Shown: positions 52,015 through 61,376 of the stretch, piece after piece
Numbering within the stretch: the first letter of the stretch is position 1
Layout of the letters: each line of letters starts with the position of its first letter
Source: Anditalea andensis
GTDB taxonomy: Bacteria; Bacteroidota; Bacteroidia; Cytophagales; Cyclobacteriaceae
Reading direction: 5' to 3'
Length of the DNA: 64,000 bases
Assembly (NCBI RefSeq): GCF_000714815.1
Contig: NZ_JMIH01000016.1
Span: forward strand, 124,001-188,000
Made by a program: the position numbers and the translations under genes
Notes under the pieces: generated by a model
Told to the model about the DNA's origin: nothing
What the model saw: only the letters and a program-made list of their open reading frames with translations
The model's database searches: none

Positions 52015-52710
52015 ATGCTACACGCTAAAAATCTTACTAAAAATTATTCTGGCCATCCTGCCCTACAAGAACTAAATCTTACCATTAATGAAGGGGAAAT
52101 ATTTGCCCTTTTAGGACAAAACGGAGCCGGTAAAACTACCACCATAAACTTATTTCTGGGTTTTATAGCGCCTAGCAGCGGTAGTGCGAGCATAAATGGG
52201 ATTACAGTTTCAGAAAATGCACTGGAAACGAAAAAGCATATCGCTTATTTGCCTGAAACTGTAATGCTTTACCCTAATCTCTCAGGCATAGAAAATCTTG
52301 AATTCTTTTCTTCTTTAGCTGGCTTTAGGTACACTACAGAACAACTAAGCAATTTTTTAACCAAAACAGGACTACAAAAGACTGCCTACCATAAGATGGT
52401 AGGAGGCTATTCAAAAGGTATGCGGCAAAAGGTAGGGATTGCCATTGCTATAGCCAAAAAAGCAAAAGCTCTGCTTCTGGATGAACCTACATCAGGTTTA
52501 GATCCAAAAGCTTCAAATGAATTTTCATTGATATTAAAAGAGCTTGCAGCCAACGGAACAGCCATCCTTATGGCTACCCATGATATCTTCAGAGCCAAAG
52601 AAGTAGCACACCGCATAGGCATCATGAAAGAAGGAAAGATGGTGTCTACCATGCAGTCCAAAGATATCACTGCAAACGAACTGGAAGAACTCTACTTACA
52701 GACAGTCTAA
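52015..52710 (+). CDS. ABC transporter ATP-binding protein
   Basis: The 231-residue ATPase has Walker A GQNGAGKTTT, signature GGYSKGMRQKVGIA, Walker B ALLLDEPTSGLD and the H-loop ATHD. The ATG at 52015 is chosen because the alternative upstream start is a TTG that would add 20 residues before the conserved LHAKNLTKNY start. It powers the two ABC-2-type permeases coded downstream (55249-57944). The receptor gene lies in between, so the three parts form one operon. Drug, peptide or metal-chelate export are all possible. Confidence 0.92.
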   Translation: MLHAKNLTKNYSGHPALQELNLTINEGEIFALLGQNGAGKTTTINLFLGFIAPSSGSASINGITVSENALETKKHIAYLPETVMLYPNLSGIENLEFFSSLAGFRYTTEQLSNFLTKTGLQKTAYHKMVGGYSKGMRQKVGIAIAIAKKAKALLLDEPTSGLDPKASNEFSLILKELAANGTAILMATHDIFRAKEVAHRIGIMKEGKMVSTMQSKDITANELEELYLQTV

Positions 52711-52759
52711 TACGATTCTCCCAGGACTAGCTTAATGTATTTAGGCTCCTATAAGCCAT

Positions 52760-55195
52760 ATGAAAAAATTTCTATTCATGTTTTTATTATCTGCTCCCCT
52801 CTACCTACAGGGACAGCAGATCATATCAGGTAAAGTCTCAGACGCAGTTACCAAAGAATCGATCATCGGCGCTACCATACAGCTGCTTCATTCAGATAAC
52901 GGCACTGTGACCGATACAGAAGGTCATTTTAATTTGGAGGGTCACGGCCCTATCCAAATTTCCTATATAGGATACAAAAAATTAATAGTTTATCCTGATG
53001 GTGATTTTTTGGAAATACTGCTTCATCCTGAAGTGACCCAGCTACAGACTGTAGAGATAACCGGGCGTGTTTCCAAATTGTATAACAGTGATTATAACTT
53101 CTCCGCTACGAAAATTGCTACCCGAAATTCAGAAATTCCCCAGAGCATTTCCACCGTTACCAAAGAACTGATTGCCGATAGACAGGCATTCAGGTTAGGC
53201 GAAGTATTGAAAAATGTAAGCGGTGTATCTACTGTAAGTTTTTATAATCACTATGCCATAAGGGGTGTAACTCAAAACGCAGTCAGTATAGAAAATCGTC
53301 TGGTCAATGGAATGAGGACTTCCCAGATTTACTTCAATCAGCCACTCAGCACCAATATTGAAAGAGTCGAAGTAATCAAGGGACCAGCATCTATGACATT
53401 TTCAAATACAGATGCTGGAGGCAGTATCAATATGGTAACTAAAAAGCCCCTGGTAGAAGCCCGTCAACAAGTAAGTTTGACCGCAGGAAGTTTTAATACC
53501 ATGCGGGGAGCCATGGATTTCACAGGCCCTATTAATGAAGAGAAGACGCTCCTATACCGGTTAAATATAGGATATGAAGATGCTTTGAGTTATAGGGATT
53601 TACAATTTAAAAAAGCCATATTAGTAGCCCCTTCTTTTTCTTATGTGCCCAATGACAAAACAAGAATAAACCTGGAAATGACTTATAGTCAGGACAATTC
53701 CAGATTGGATAGGGGCCAGCCAATATTTGGGGCAACGGCCGGGGTTACCAACCTAAACAGTACACCATTAAGTTTTGCCATTGGTGCTTCCAATGACCAT
53801 TACCACACACAGGAAACTTCTTTCATGCTGAATCTGGTACATGAATTTTCCAAAGAAGCATCCTTGAATGTTTCCTATATGAAACAGGGATGGAATGAAG
53901 ACTTATCTGAGCACCGGACATCAAATATATTTGCAAGAGATTCCTCTGGAAACAGCATCCCTTCTCTGGTGGATATGCAGTTCTTTCAAAGACAGCAAAA
54001 GTGGTATACGAATAACGTGAATGCTTTTATCAATATTCAGAAAGAAGTTGGAAAGCTTAAGAACAATACGGTGGTGGGAACGGATTACATCCATTATCAT
54101 GTAATTAGAGGTGCTGCTCAAAATATTGGCAGAGGATTTATTAATGCCGATGGTACAGGAGCCATCAATACATATGACCCATCAACCCCCCAATTATATC
54201 AATATGGGACTTTTGCAGGGGTCAGGGCTCCTATTCCAAATGTACCCTACTTTGATCTTCAAAATCCTGAATACCTGATAAAAAACATGAGTGATTATTT
54301 TCTGGAAAGGTCAGATTTTGCTCCTACGGCTTATTTTAGCAATGGGTTTTATGTGATGAATGAAAGTCGTATAGACAAGTTCATCCTAAACTTAGGATTG
54401 AGGCAGGAATATTATACGGATTTAATAAACTACCGGTTGTCCAACGAAGATAAAGTTACCCAAAAGGCATTGCTGCCACGCATAGGCCTTACGTATCTGG
54501 CAAGTAATAACATCAATGCATATGGGGTATATACGGAGAGTTATCTGCCCCAGTCTACAGCTAGCCTTGTTAACCCCCAAGCAGGGGGCCCTTTTGATCC
54601 TTTGATGAGCAATATGATTGAATTTGGGACCAAAACAACATGGTTTGGTGGCGCATTACAAGGGAATTTAGCTGTTTTTGAAATCAATCAGCAAAACATT
54701 TTGATCAGTGCCAACGATCCAGGCAATGTAAACCTACTCCGACAGCGGGGAAGAGAACGCTATAAGGGTGCGGAAACAGAAATCATCGGTAACATCCTAC
54801 CCAATCTTCAGGTAAATGTGGCATATGCCTATATAGATGCCAGGATTATTGAAGATGTGGACGCTTTAATGGGATTGAGAAAAGAAAATACACCTACCAA
54901 CAATTTCAGTTTATGGGGTAGATATGATTTTGTTCATCCTTCTGTCCAAGGTCTGGGATTTGGGTTTGGAGCTAATCATGTAGGAGAAAAAATCCCTTGG
55001 TTTACACGAGATTTCACGATCCCCGCATACACTGTTGCAGATGCAGCTATCTATTATAGCGTGAAAAACATGCAGATGGCACTCAATGTAAACAACATCT
55101 TTGATAAAGAATACTGGTTGGGAGCTATTAACTATACCAGATTATATCCTGCTGCGCCGCGAAACGCCATGCTGAACGTAACTTACAACTTCTAA
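52760..55195 (+). CDS. TonB-dependent siderophore-type receptor
   Basis: The 811-residue outer-membrane receptor has a signal peptide ending QGQQ. A CarboxypepD_reg-like domain (ISGKVSDAVTKESIIGATIQ) precedes a plug of the FhuA/FhuE type (SIPQ-like EIPQSISTVTKELI, VEVIKGPASMTFSNTDAGGS, NMVTKKP) and a barrel closing with NAMLNVTYNF. There is no STN domain. FhuE-like receptors import ferric siderophores. Being inside an ABC-2 transporter operon, it may instead serve another chelate or peptide. Spacings of 49 and 53 bases connect it to its neighbours. Confidence 0.92.
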   Translation: MKKFLFMFLLSAPLYLQGQQIISGKVSDAVTKESIIGATIQLLHSDNGTVTDTEGHFNLEGHGPIQISYIGYKKLIVYPDGDFLEILLHPEVTQLQTVEITGRVSKLYNSDYNFSATKIATRNSEIPQSISTVTKELIADRQAFRLGEVLKNVSGVSTVSFYNHYAIRGVTQNAVSIENRLVNGMRTSQIYFNQPLSTNIERVEVIKGPASMTFSNTDAGGSINMVTKKPLVEARQQVSLTAGSFNTMRGAMDFTGPINEEKTLLYRLNIGYEDALSYRDLQFKKAILVAPSFSYVPNDKTRINLEMTYSQDNSRLDRGQPIFGATAGVTNLNSTPLSFAIGASNDHYHTQETSFMLNLVHEFSKEASLNVSYMKQGWNEDLSEHRTSNIFARDSSGNSIPSLVDMQFFQRQQKWYTNNVNAFINIQKEVGKLKNNTVVGTDYIHYHVIRGAAQNIGRGFINADGTGAINTYDPSTPQLYQYGTFAGVRAPIPNVPYFDLQNPEYLIKNMSDYFLERSDFAPTAYFSNGFYVMNESRIDKFILNLGLRQEYYTDLINYRLSNEDKVTQKALLPRIGLTYLASNNINAYGVYTESYLPQSTASLVNPQAGGPFDPLMSNMIEFGTKTTWFGGALQGNLAVFEINQQNILISANDPGNVNLLRQRGRERYKGAETEIIGNILPNLQVNVAYAYIDARIIEDVDALMGLRKENTPTNNFSLWGRYDFVHPSVQGLGFGFGANHVGEKIPWFTRDFTIPAYTVADAAIYYSVKNMQMALNVNNIFDKEYWLGAINYTRLYPAAPRNAMLNVTYNF

Positions 55196-55248
55196 TATGT
55201 ATGAAAGGGACTGCACTATAGGTCTCTCCCTTCCTTGAAAAATATCTT

Positions 55249-56679
55249 ATGGAAAAAATATTGATTATCGCTAAAAACGAATGGAAAATATTGGCAAGAA
55301 ATAAAATTGCTGTGTTCCTGATCATGGTCTTTTCAGGAATATTACTATTAGCCGCTTATGTAGGTTTAGATCTGACCAGTAAGCAAAACGAAGTACGTCA
55401 GAAATATCAGCTTGAAGTCCAAGACCAATGGATGTCACAACCCGACCGACATCCCCACCGGGTAGCCCATTATGGATATTTGGCTTTTAGAGAAAAATCA
55501 GCATTGAGCTTTTTTGATTTTGGTATTGAAAGCTTTGTTGGCAATTCAGTGTTTTTGGAAGCACACCGTCAAAACACTGTCAACCTTAGTGAAGCAGGTT
55601 TTTCTAATGGTATGCTACGGTTTGGTGAACTGAGTATGGCAATGGTATTGCAGTTATTGACACCACTTTTTATATTTTTCATAGGTTTCAGTACCGTGGC
55701 CAGCCTTAGGGAAAACGGAATACTAAAAATAATGCTCACCCAAGGCATATCTATGAAGACTATCGTCTGGGGTAAAATCGTGGGGGTTTTCTCTTTCACA
55801 GCAGCTGTGTTTCTGCCTTTAATTTTAATTGGATTTATAGGCGAACTGTTATGGAATTCCCAATCAGTATCTACAGATATCTTTATCAGAGGTGGAACAA
55901 TCCTTTTGCTGTATGCTGTTTATTTTGGCATCTGCTCAAGTACGGCTGTACTGGTTTCCGCCCATTCCAAAAAAGCAGGACATGCATTGATAAGCTTGAT
56001 TCTCATATGGATGTTCAGTGCGGTCATCATGCCTAAAATGGCCCAAACCATAGGAACTAAACTTTATCCTTCTATTTCCAAATTGGAATTTGAAAGGGAA
56101 ATAGAGGCTGACCTTAGCCAAGAAGGAGATTCGCATAATCCAGATGACCCACATTATGCAGCCTTCAAAGCAGCTACCCTCGCAGAATATGGCGTAGATT
56201 CGGTACACAAACTCCCCTTTAATTACTCAGGGTATGTCATGGCGGAAGGGGAAAGAATTTCTGCATCCCTATTCAACAGGCACTTTGACAGACTTATCCA
56301 TACCTATCAAAATCAGAACAGCTTTGCCGAAATATTGAGCTTTATTAACCCTTATCTGATGATACGAAACGCTTCCATTCTGGTAGCAGGTACGGACCTG
56401 GAACATTATGTCGATTTCCAGAAACAAGCTGAAGCATACCGGTATCAGCAGACTCAGTGGCTAAACCATATACATACATATGAAATAAAAGCCCAAAACG
56501 ATAAAGCCCAACGGGTCCAAAATGACCTTTTTAAAGAATATGATACCTTTAGCTATCAATCCAGGTCTATATCATGGGCAGCTGAAAACAAGGCCTTAAC
56601 AGTAGCATCTTTGATATTCTGGATATCACTTTTATTGGGTACTACTTCATTTCTCGCTAATAAATCCTCTGCTATATAA
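55249..56679 (+). CDS. ABC-2-type permease (DUF3526-like)
   Basis: The 476-residue membrane protein has one N-terminal helix (about 18-40) and a large extracytoplasmic domain. A group of helices (about 125-260: LLTPLFIFFIGFSTVASLRE, GVFSFTAAVFLPLILIGFIG) is followed by a second external domain with charged residues and a last helix near 450. That layout fits ABC-2 permeases with DUF3526. It overlaps the next permease gene by one base (TAATG), so the two are translated together and probably form a heterodimer. Confidence 0.83.
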   Translation: MEKILIIAKNEWKILARNKIAVFLIMVFSGILLLAAYVGLDLTSKQNEVRQKYQLEVQDQWMSQPDRHPHRVAHYGYLAFREKSALSFFDFGIESFVGNSVFLEAHRQNTVNLSEAGFSNGMLRFGELSMAMVLQLLTPLFIFFIGFSTVASLRENGILKIMLTQGISMKTIVWGKIVGVFSFTAAVFLPLILIGFIGELLWNSQSVSTDIFIRGGTILLLYAVYFGICSSTAVLVSAHSKKAGHALISLILIWMFSAVIMPKMAQTIGTKLYPSISKLEFEREIEADLSQEGDSHNPDDPHYAAFKAATLAEYGVDSVHKLPFNYSGYVMAEGERISASLFNRHFDRLIHTYQNQNSFAEILSFINPYLMIRNASILVAGTDLEHYVDFQKQAEAYRYQQTQWLNHIHTYEIKAQNDKAQRVQNDLFKEYDTFSYQSRSISWAAENKALTVASLIFWISLLLGTTSFLANKSSAI

Positions 56680-57944
56680 TGACCCCATTCAAAAAAACAT
56701 TCACTCTAGAAGGCAAACAATTTGTACGCAGTCGCATTACTTGGCTGGGTTTTGCCATAGTTTTTATCATAGGTGTTTATGCTATATTTCATGGAAAAAT
56801 ACTGATAGCTGAGCAACAAAAAGTAATCAATCAGGTAGATGCTGTCCAGGAGGATCAACTCCGTACCCACATTATACACAATGCTGACCAAGAAGTGGGG
56901 GCACTTTTATATTATCAGTTTTTCTACACCAAAAACGAACCTTCTAAGTGGGCTGCATTCTCTGTGGGGCAGCGTGATATCAATGCCTATACACTTAAGG
57001 TCAGAATGCTGGCCGTAGAAGGTCAGCTGTATGATACGGAACTTTCTAATCCTAACACCCTTCTTTCAGGTAATCTCGATTTGAGTTTTGTTATTATATT
57101 TTTATTTCCACTGCTTATTATTTCACTTTGCTTTAATATCCTTTCCGGAGAGCAGGAGTCGGGTATCTGGGCACTGGTAGCCTCTCAACCGGTATCTGAA
57201 ATGAAGGTTTTGTTAATGAAGTTTCTTGTCAGATTCCTGCCCATATTTATATTGATGGGGTTATTGTTGACCCTATCCGTTTTAATTTTAAATCTACCAA
57301 TTGATCAACCTTTATTTTTGATATTTACCCTGTCCACTGCCTATATAATTTTCTGGTTTCTGGTCGTATATATCATCGTTTTATTTAGGCAGCATTCAAA
57401 TTTTAATGCAGTCACATTGCTGAGTGTGTGGCTGCTTTTAGTGGTATTAATTCCTGCTTTTGCCAATGTCCTGGTGTCAAGTCTTGTCCCTATTCCAGAG
57501 GCATTGGCCACTGCGGTAGTTCAGCGTGAAGCGTATCATGAAAAATGGGATATGCCAAAAAATATTGTTATGGACCCCTTTTTTACTTCCTATCCGCAAT
57601 ACAGCCACTATCCTATTCCCGAAGACAGATTTTCCTATGGGTGGTATTATGCCATGATGTTTGCAGCAGATAAGGAAGCAAATAATAGTAGTGCTGTCTT
57701 ATTTGACAAGCTGGCCAAACGACAGGAACTGGGTATTAAGATCGGCTTTTTTGTTCCCAGTTTATTTCTTCAGAACCAGTTTAATAGGATAGCCAAAACG
57801 GATCTGGAAGACCATGTAAATTACCTTAGATCAGTAAAAGCATATCACCGGGAAATCTCGGAGTTTTTCTATCCGTATGTCTTTGAGGCGGTCCTACCTG
57901 CTGAATTAGACTGGGATCTGGTGCCAAAATATTCTAGAAATTAG
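56679..57944 (+). CDS. ABC-2-type permease (DUF3526-like), second subunit
   Basis: The 421-residue protein has the same layout as its neighbour: a first helix (about 20-40), an external loop, and a helix cluster (about 130-270, with SGEQESGIWALVASQPVSEM in the conserved cytoplasmic loop). A long external domain with many Tyr and Pro residues follows. No last helix is obvious at its C-terminus. It pairs with the preceding permease and the ATPase at 52015. Confidence 0.83.
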   Translation: MTPFKKTFTLEGKQFVRSRITWLGFAIVFIIGVYAIFHGKILIAEQQKVINQVDAVQEDQLRTHIIHNADQEVGALLYYQFFYTKNEPSKWAAFSVGQRDINAYTLKVRMLAVEGQLYDTELSNPNTLLSGNLDLSFVIIFLFPLLIISLCFNILSGEQESGIWALVASQPVSEMKVLLMKFLVRFLPIFILMGLLLTLSVLILNLPIDQPLFLIFTLSTAYIIFWFLVVYIIVLFRQHSNFNAVTLLSVWLLLVVLIPAFANVLVSSLVPIPEALATAVVQREAYHEKWDMPKNIVMDPFFTSYPQYSHYPIPEDRFSYGWYYAMMFAADKEANNSSAVLFDKLAKRQELGIKIGFFVPSLFLQNQFNRIAKTDLEDHVNYLRSVKAYHREISEFFYPYVFEAVLPAELDWDLVPKYSRN

Positions 57945-58343
57945 GAGCTAACAGATTATAGATTTGCCTGGAGTTAGTTAAGAAGTCAAGTAAATAATAC
58001 AAGTGAAACATACGTTTTTAAAAGAGGCTGTCTCATAACTATGGACAGCCTCTGTTGTATTTGGGTCGGTATCTGAGTCAATTTTTATTCAGCCAAATCT
58101 GAGGTTCTTGAATTGGATTATAAGACAGCGTCGTCTATTTCTTAATCTTCATTTCACTACTGATGCCTACTATCTATCCTATCTGTTAGATTTGGCAAAA
58201 TCTGTGGTTAACCTTTCGCAATTCGGAAAAGATGTATGGAGCATATACTTCTGTATATTCCTGGTTAAAAGAAACAGTACTATATAAATAAAGAATTATT
58301 GATCATCCTCTTTGGACTTTCTCCTTCCTCCAGTCTACTTTAC
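57945..58343. other. 399-base intergenic region between convergent genes
   Basis: It holds the hairpin at 58023-58053. After it, an open frame without a start codon (about 58070-58287) codes an unfamiliar hydrophobic sequence (YYLSYLLDLAKSVV). I cannot support a gene. Confidence 0.4.
58023..58053 (+). terminator. hairpin terminator of the ABC operon; IS-end-like sequence
   Basis: AGAGGCTGTC (58023-58032) and GACAGCCTCT (58044-58053) form a perfect 10-bp stem over 11 bases, 78 bases after the permease stop. The string GAGGCTGTCTCA also resembles the ends of some Bacteroidota insertion sequences, so an IS remnant cannot be excluded. Confidence 0.6.
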
Positions 58344-59396
58344 TTACTCTATATGTCCAATGTTAAATAATCCATTCCCTTTTGCCACAGGTGGATTGAA
58401 GGTCATGTATAGAATAAGTCCATCCACAGGGCAGTGGACATCGGTTAAGTGATTTCCAAAAAAGTCAGTAATATACCCTAGCTTCATACCTTTCTTTACA
58501 TAATCCCCACTCGTCAGTGTACTGTAGAAAAATCCATCATGATCACTGCTGACAGAGGTACGATTGGCTACCAGTACCGGATTTTCCACGTAGGTTGCTG
58601 GACCATCCAGAATTTTTAGATGCCGGAGAAGGTTCATTAAGGCATTTTCGGCCTGTATCACGTATTTTTCTTCTACCATTCCCTTTCTCCCACATTCAAT
58701 ATCTACAGCAGGTATATTGCGTTTGGTAGCTTCTCTTGAGCAATAAATGGCTTCTTCCTGAAGGCTTTCTTCGTTACCAAACTGCACTATGTAGTCGAAA
58801 CCTAACGCTAAAGCCATTTCCTTTGCTTTGGCAGATGTTTCTGGTAGATCAAAATAATTATAATATCCGGAATAAGGCCTTAAATCATTATTCGCATCTC
58901 CTGCATGCACATCTATAAAATTATCGCATTTCGCTATAATTTCATTGGAAATGACCCAGGCTATCTTTTCAGTTATGGTGCCGTCCTCCTTACCGGGAAA
59001 TACGCGGTTTAGGTTTTTACCATCCATAGGATTTACCCTAAGGCTGCGCTGCAAAAAAGAAGGAACGTTAGCTAAATGAACGAGAATGACAGTTCCTTTC
59101 ATTTGTATAGGATCCAGCTTTTTTGAAAGATTTTGGGCCGCCATGATAGGTACATATTCCAAGCCATGTACTCCTGCTGTAATACCTAGCACAGCCCCCT
59201 TGTCTATGCCATTAAATACAGTAATGGGAATGACGGTACTATCATTTCCGCTTTTTATAGGCAGCAGTAGCTCCATCTTCTCCCCTGCTTTTATTTCATT
59301 TCCTACAAAATGAAAGGAATCATTCTGTGCATTCACCACATGATAAAAAGACATTAAAAGCAAACATAAAGAAGAAATCTTTGAATATAAGGTCAT
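58344..59396 (-). CDS. exported succinylglutamate desuccinylase/aspartoacylase family hydrolase
   Basis: The 350-residue zinc hydrolase has a signal peptide (about 1-24, ending VVNAQ). The metal site is His77 and Glu80 in GVHGLEYVP, with His164 in DVHAGD. The catalytic Glu region is near ECGRKGM, with a small C-terminal beta domain. AstE/ASPA enzymes hydrolyse N-acyl acidic amino acids. An exported member would release amino acids from N-acylated forms in the periplasm. Its ATG overlaps the stop of a 33-residue membrane peptide by one base (TAATG), which strongly suggests coupled translation. Confidence 0.88.
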   Translation of the reverse strand: MTLYSKISSLCLLLMSFYHVVNAQNDSFHFVGNEIKAGEKMELLLPIKSGNDSTVIPITVFNGIDKGAVLGITAGVHGLEYVPIMAAQNLSKKLDPIQMKGTVILVHLANVPSFLQRSLRVNPMDGKNLNRVFPGKEDGTITEKIAWVISNEIIAKCDNFIDVHAGDANNDLRPYSGYYNYFDLPETSAKAKEMALALGFDYIVQFGNEESLQEEAIYCSREATKRNIPAVDIECGRKGMVEEKYVIQAENALMNLLRHLKILDGPATYVENPVLVANRTSVSSDHDGFFYSTLTSGDYVKKGMKLGYITDFFGNHLTDVHCPVDGLILYMTFNPPVAKGNGLFNIGHIE

Positions 59397-59497
59397 TACA
59401 ATTTAAGTATAGTAAGTATAAATAAAACAGCGGCTAGTAATGCGCAACTAAATTGCAATTTGGCAAAAAGCTTTGATTTTTCAGCCTTATTTGACAT
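59396..59497 (-). CDS. 33-residue single-helix membrane peptide, coupled to the AstE-like gene
   Basis: The minus-strand frame from ATG at 59497 to TAA at 59396 gives a basic start MSNKAEKSKLFAK and one hydrophobic helix (about residues 16-31, CALLAAVLFILTILKL). The stop shares one base with the next gene's start codon. That placement and the protein-like layout make it a good candidate for a real microprotein, perhaps an anchor or regulator. The function is unknown and no ribosome-binding site is clear. Confidence 0.5.
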   Translation of the reverse strand: MSNKAEKSKLFAKLQFSCALLAAVLFILTILKL

Positions 59498-59573
59498 TTA
59501 ATATAAATACGTACATAATGTTCTTCCTGATAATTTATCATATATGATATCATTCCCTTCAAAATCTGCATGG

Positions 59574-60470
59574 TTACTGTAACTGAAGTTCTCTTCTAAG
59601 GTATTCATCTTCCAGACTGTTCCTGGTCCAATAGTCAATGACCTTTACAGCTTTTCTTTCAGCTCTGCTCACCTCTTGCTGTCCGTTCGACATTATTTCT
59701 ATTTCTTCCCAAGCCATGATCTCGTGGGGAAATTCCTTTCTGAAATCTATTTTCAGCGTTCTCTTACCCGAGCCATAAGTAAGTTCCAACTGCCTCCTTT
59801 GCGGGGTGATATCCTGGATACGGATAAAAGCCTCTTCCGAAGTCAATTGCTGATGGGTAAAACGCTGATACATCATCGATGGAAAAACATTGATTCCACC
59901 TATAGGGATCTGGTCCGGATCTATACGTATGAGGTTCCATAGATCATCTTCAGCCAACCCAGATATGGCAAAGCTTTCATCACCTTCCTGTTCAAAATAA
60001 GAATGGAGCTGTCCCGTATAGCTATTTCCAGAGCTAAGATTCAGTTGTATGAAAGACTGGCCGCACCACTCCTGAACACTAGAGGTAATTTTAACGGCCT
60101 GCGACAGTTCCCTCACGGGAGTAAATACGGAAGTCATCATGCTATATGGATATATACCGGTGATGAAATTACGGGTCTGGTTAAGTTTCAAAACCGTCTG
60201 CGCATCCCTTCCAGCACCCCGAGGATCATCTAATTTTACCTGATTATTTCTAGAAAAATCTTCCGTAACGTATACTAGTACGGCAGTCCCCTCCCGAGCT
60301 TCACCATACCGGTATTGCATAAGGTCAAAACTGCTTATCTCAGCATTTCCCTGAAACCAATAACTTCCCCACCTCTCAAAATCAATATTCTCCCGCTGCT
60401 CCGGCCTTCCGCAGGAAATCATTAGGAGAATAGCCCACATCATTAAAATTTGATGGTATATTCTTTTCAT
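59574..60470 (-). CDS. hypothetical lipoprotein
   Basis: The 298-residue product has a lipoprotein signal (lipobox MISC, Cys20) followed by a mostly beta-sheet body: RWGSYWFQGNAEISSFDLMQ near the start, QEWCGQSFIQLNLSSGNSYT in the middle, and DYWTRNSLEDEYLRRELQL at the end. I do not know a function for this family. It is conserved-looking and probably cell-surface or periplasmic. It lies 76 bases upstream of the 33-residue peptide on the same strand, so it may belong to the same transcript. Confidence 0.7.
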   Translation of the reverse strand: MKRIYHQILMMWAILLMISCGRPEQRENIDFERWGSYWFQGNAEISSFDLMQYRYGEAREGTAVLVYVTEDFSRNNQVKLDDPRGAGRDAQTVLKLNQTRNFITGIYPYSMMTSVFTPVRELSQAVKITSSVQEWCGQSFIQLNLSSGNSYTGQLHSYFEQEGDESFAISGLAEDDLWNLIRIDPDQIPIGGINVFPSMMYQRFTHQQLTSEEAFIRIQDITPQRRQLELTYGSGKRTLKIDFRKEFPHEIMAWEEIEIMSNGQQEVSRAERKAVKVIDYWTRNSLEDEYLRRELQLQ

Positions 60471-60661
60471 ATAGTAGATGTTTAACTTTAAGTAAAGTCT
60501 GTAATATATTTATAAATCAATTTAATACTCTTAACATCCGGTTTAGTTTCAAATAAGATAACTCGATTTTTCCTGATACATAGGCATCCTACTTATACTA
60601 TGCGATATTATTTTAACCGTACACAGGTCATCGACCTACACTCTACCTAACCCTACATCCC

Positions 60662-61351
60662 TCATCTGTACCTCCATATCGTCCAAAGAATCTTATACCC
60701 TGCGCCAAATACCCCTTTGACCGTCCCACTGATTTTGGATATCCCTATTCTCTGGCGGTAATCTACCGGAACCTCGGTGGTTTTGAACCCCAACTTGGCA
60801 GCTTTGATCTGCATTTCTATGGTCCAGCCAAATGTCTCATCTTCCATACAGAGCTGTTGTAATCTATCCCACTTAATTGCCCGGAAAGGTCCCAGATCAC
60901 TGTAGTTTGTTTTATAAATCCATTTCATCAGAGTAGTTGATAGCCAGTTGCCAAACAGCTGGGGAAGGGTCATCGATCCACTTTCACGCTTCCCTTTGGC
61001 CCTTGAACCTATCACCAGATCATAGTCATCTTCTATGATCGGCCTGATCAAATCCTTCAGCTGGGCGGGATAGTCACTATAATCAGCATCCAAAAACACC
61101 AGTATGTCAGGTGCTGTATTAAATGTAGCAATATGGGCTATACCGCTAAGACAAGCCTTTCCATACCCTCGTTGAGGTTCGTCTATTACCATTGCTCCGG
61201 CCTGCTGTGCATACGTTTTAGTATCATCATTTGAATTGTTATTGACAACCAGTATATGCCGCACCACGTCAGGAATCTCCATAATTACTTGCTGCACACT
61301 GTTTTGTTCATTATAAGCCGGCATCAAGATATCTATAATTGGATTTTTCAT
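60662..61351 (-). CDS. family 2 glycosyltransferase, dolichyl-phosphate-mannose-synthase-like
   Basis: The 229-residue GT-A enzyme has the start IIDILMPAYNEQNSVQQVI, the DxD metal site in DILVFLDADYSDYP, the acceptor region DLVIGSRAKGKRESGSM and FGWTIEMQIKAAKLGFK. It has no C-terminal membrane helices, so it resembles bacterial DPM1-like transferases that load polyprenyl phosphate. It is the last gene of the operon with the larger glycosyltransferase 25 bases upstream. Confidence 0.88.
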   Translation of the reverse strand: MKNPIIDILMPAYNEQNSVQQVIMEIPDVVRHILVVNNNSNDDTKTYAQQAGAMVIDEPQRGYGKACLSGIAHIATFNTAPDILVFLDADYSDYPAQLKDLIRPIIEDDYDLVIGSRAKGKRESGSMTLPQLFGNWLSTTLMKWIYKTNYSDLGPFRAIKWDRLQQLCMEDETFGWTIEMQIKAAKLGFKTTEVPVDYRQRIGISKISGTVKGVFGAGYKILWTIWRYR

Positions 61352-61376
61352 AAGGGTGCCTTTGGCAAATAAATTT

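Noticed and set aside
58070-58287. Open frame of about 70 codons after the ABC operon hairpin
   Set aside because: It has no start codon, no recognisable protein family and lies in AT-rich DNA, where such frames occur by chance.
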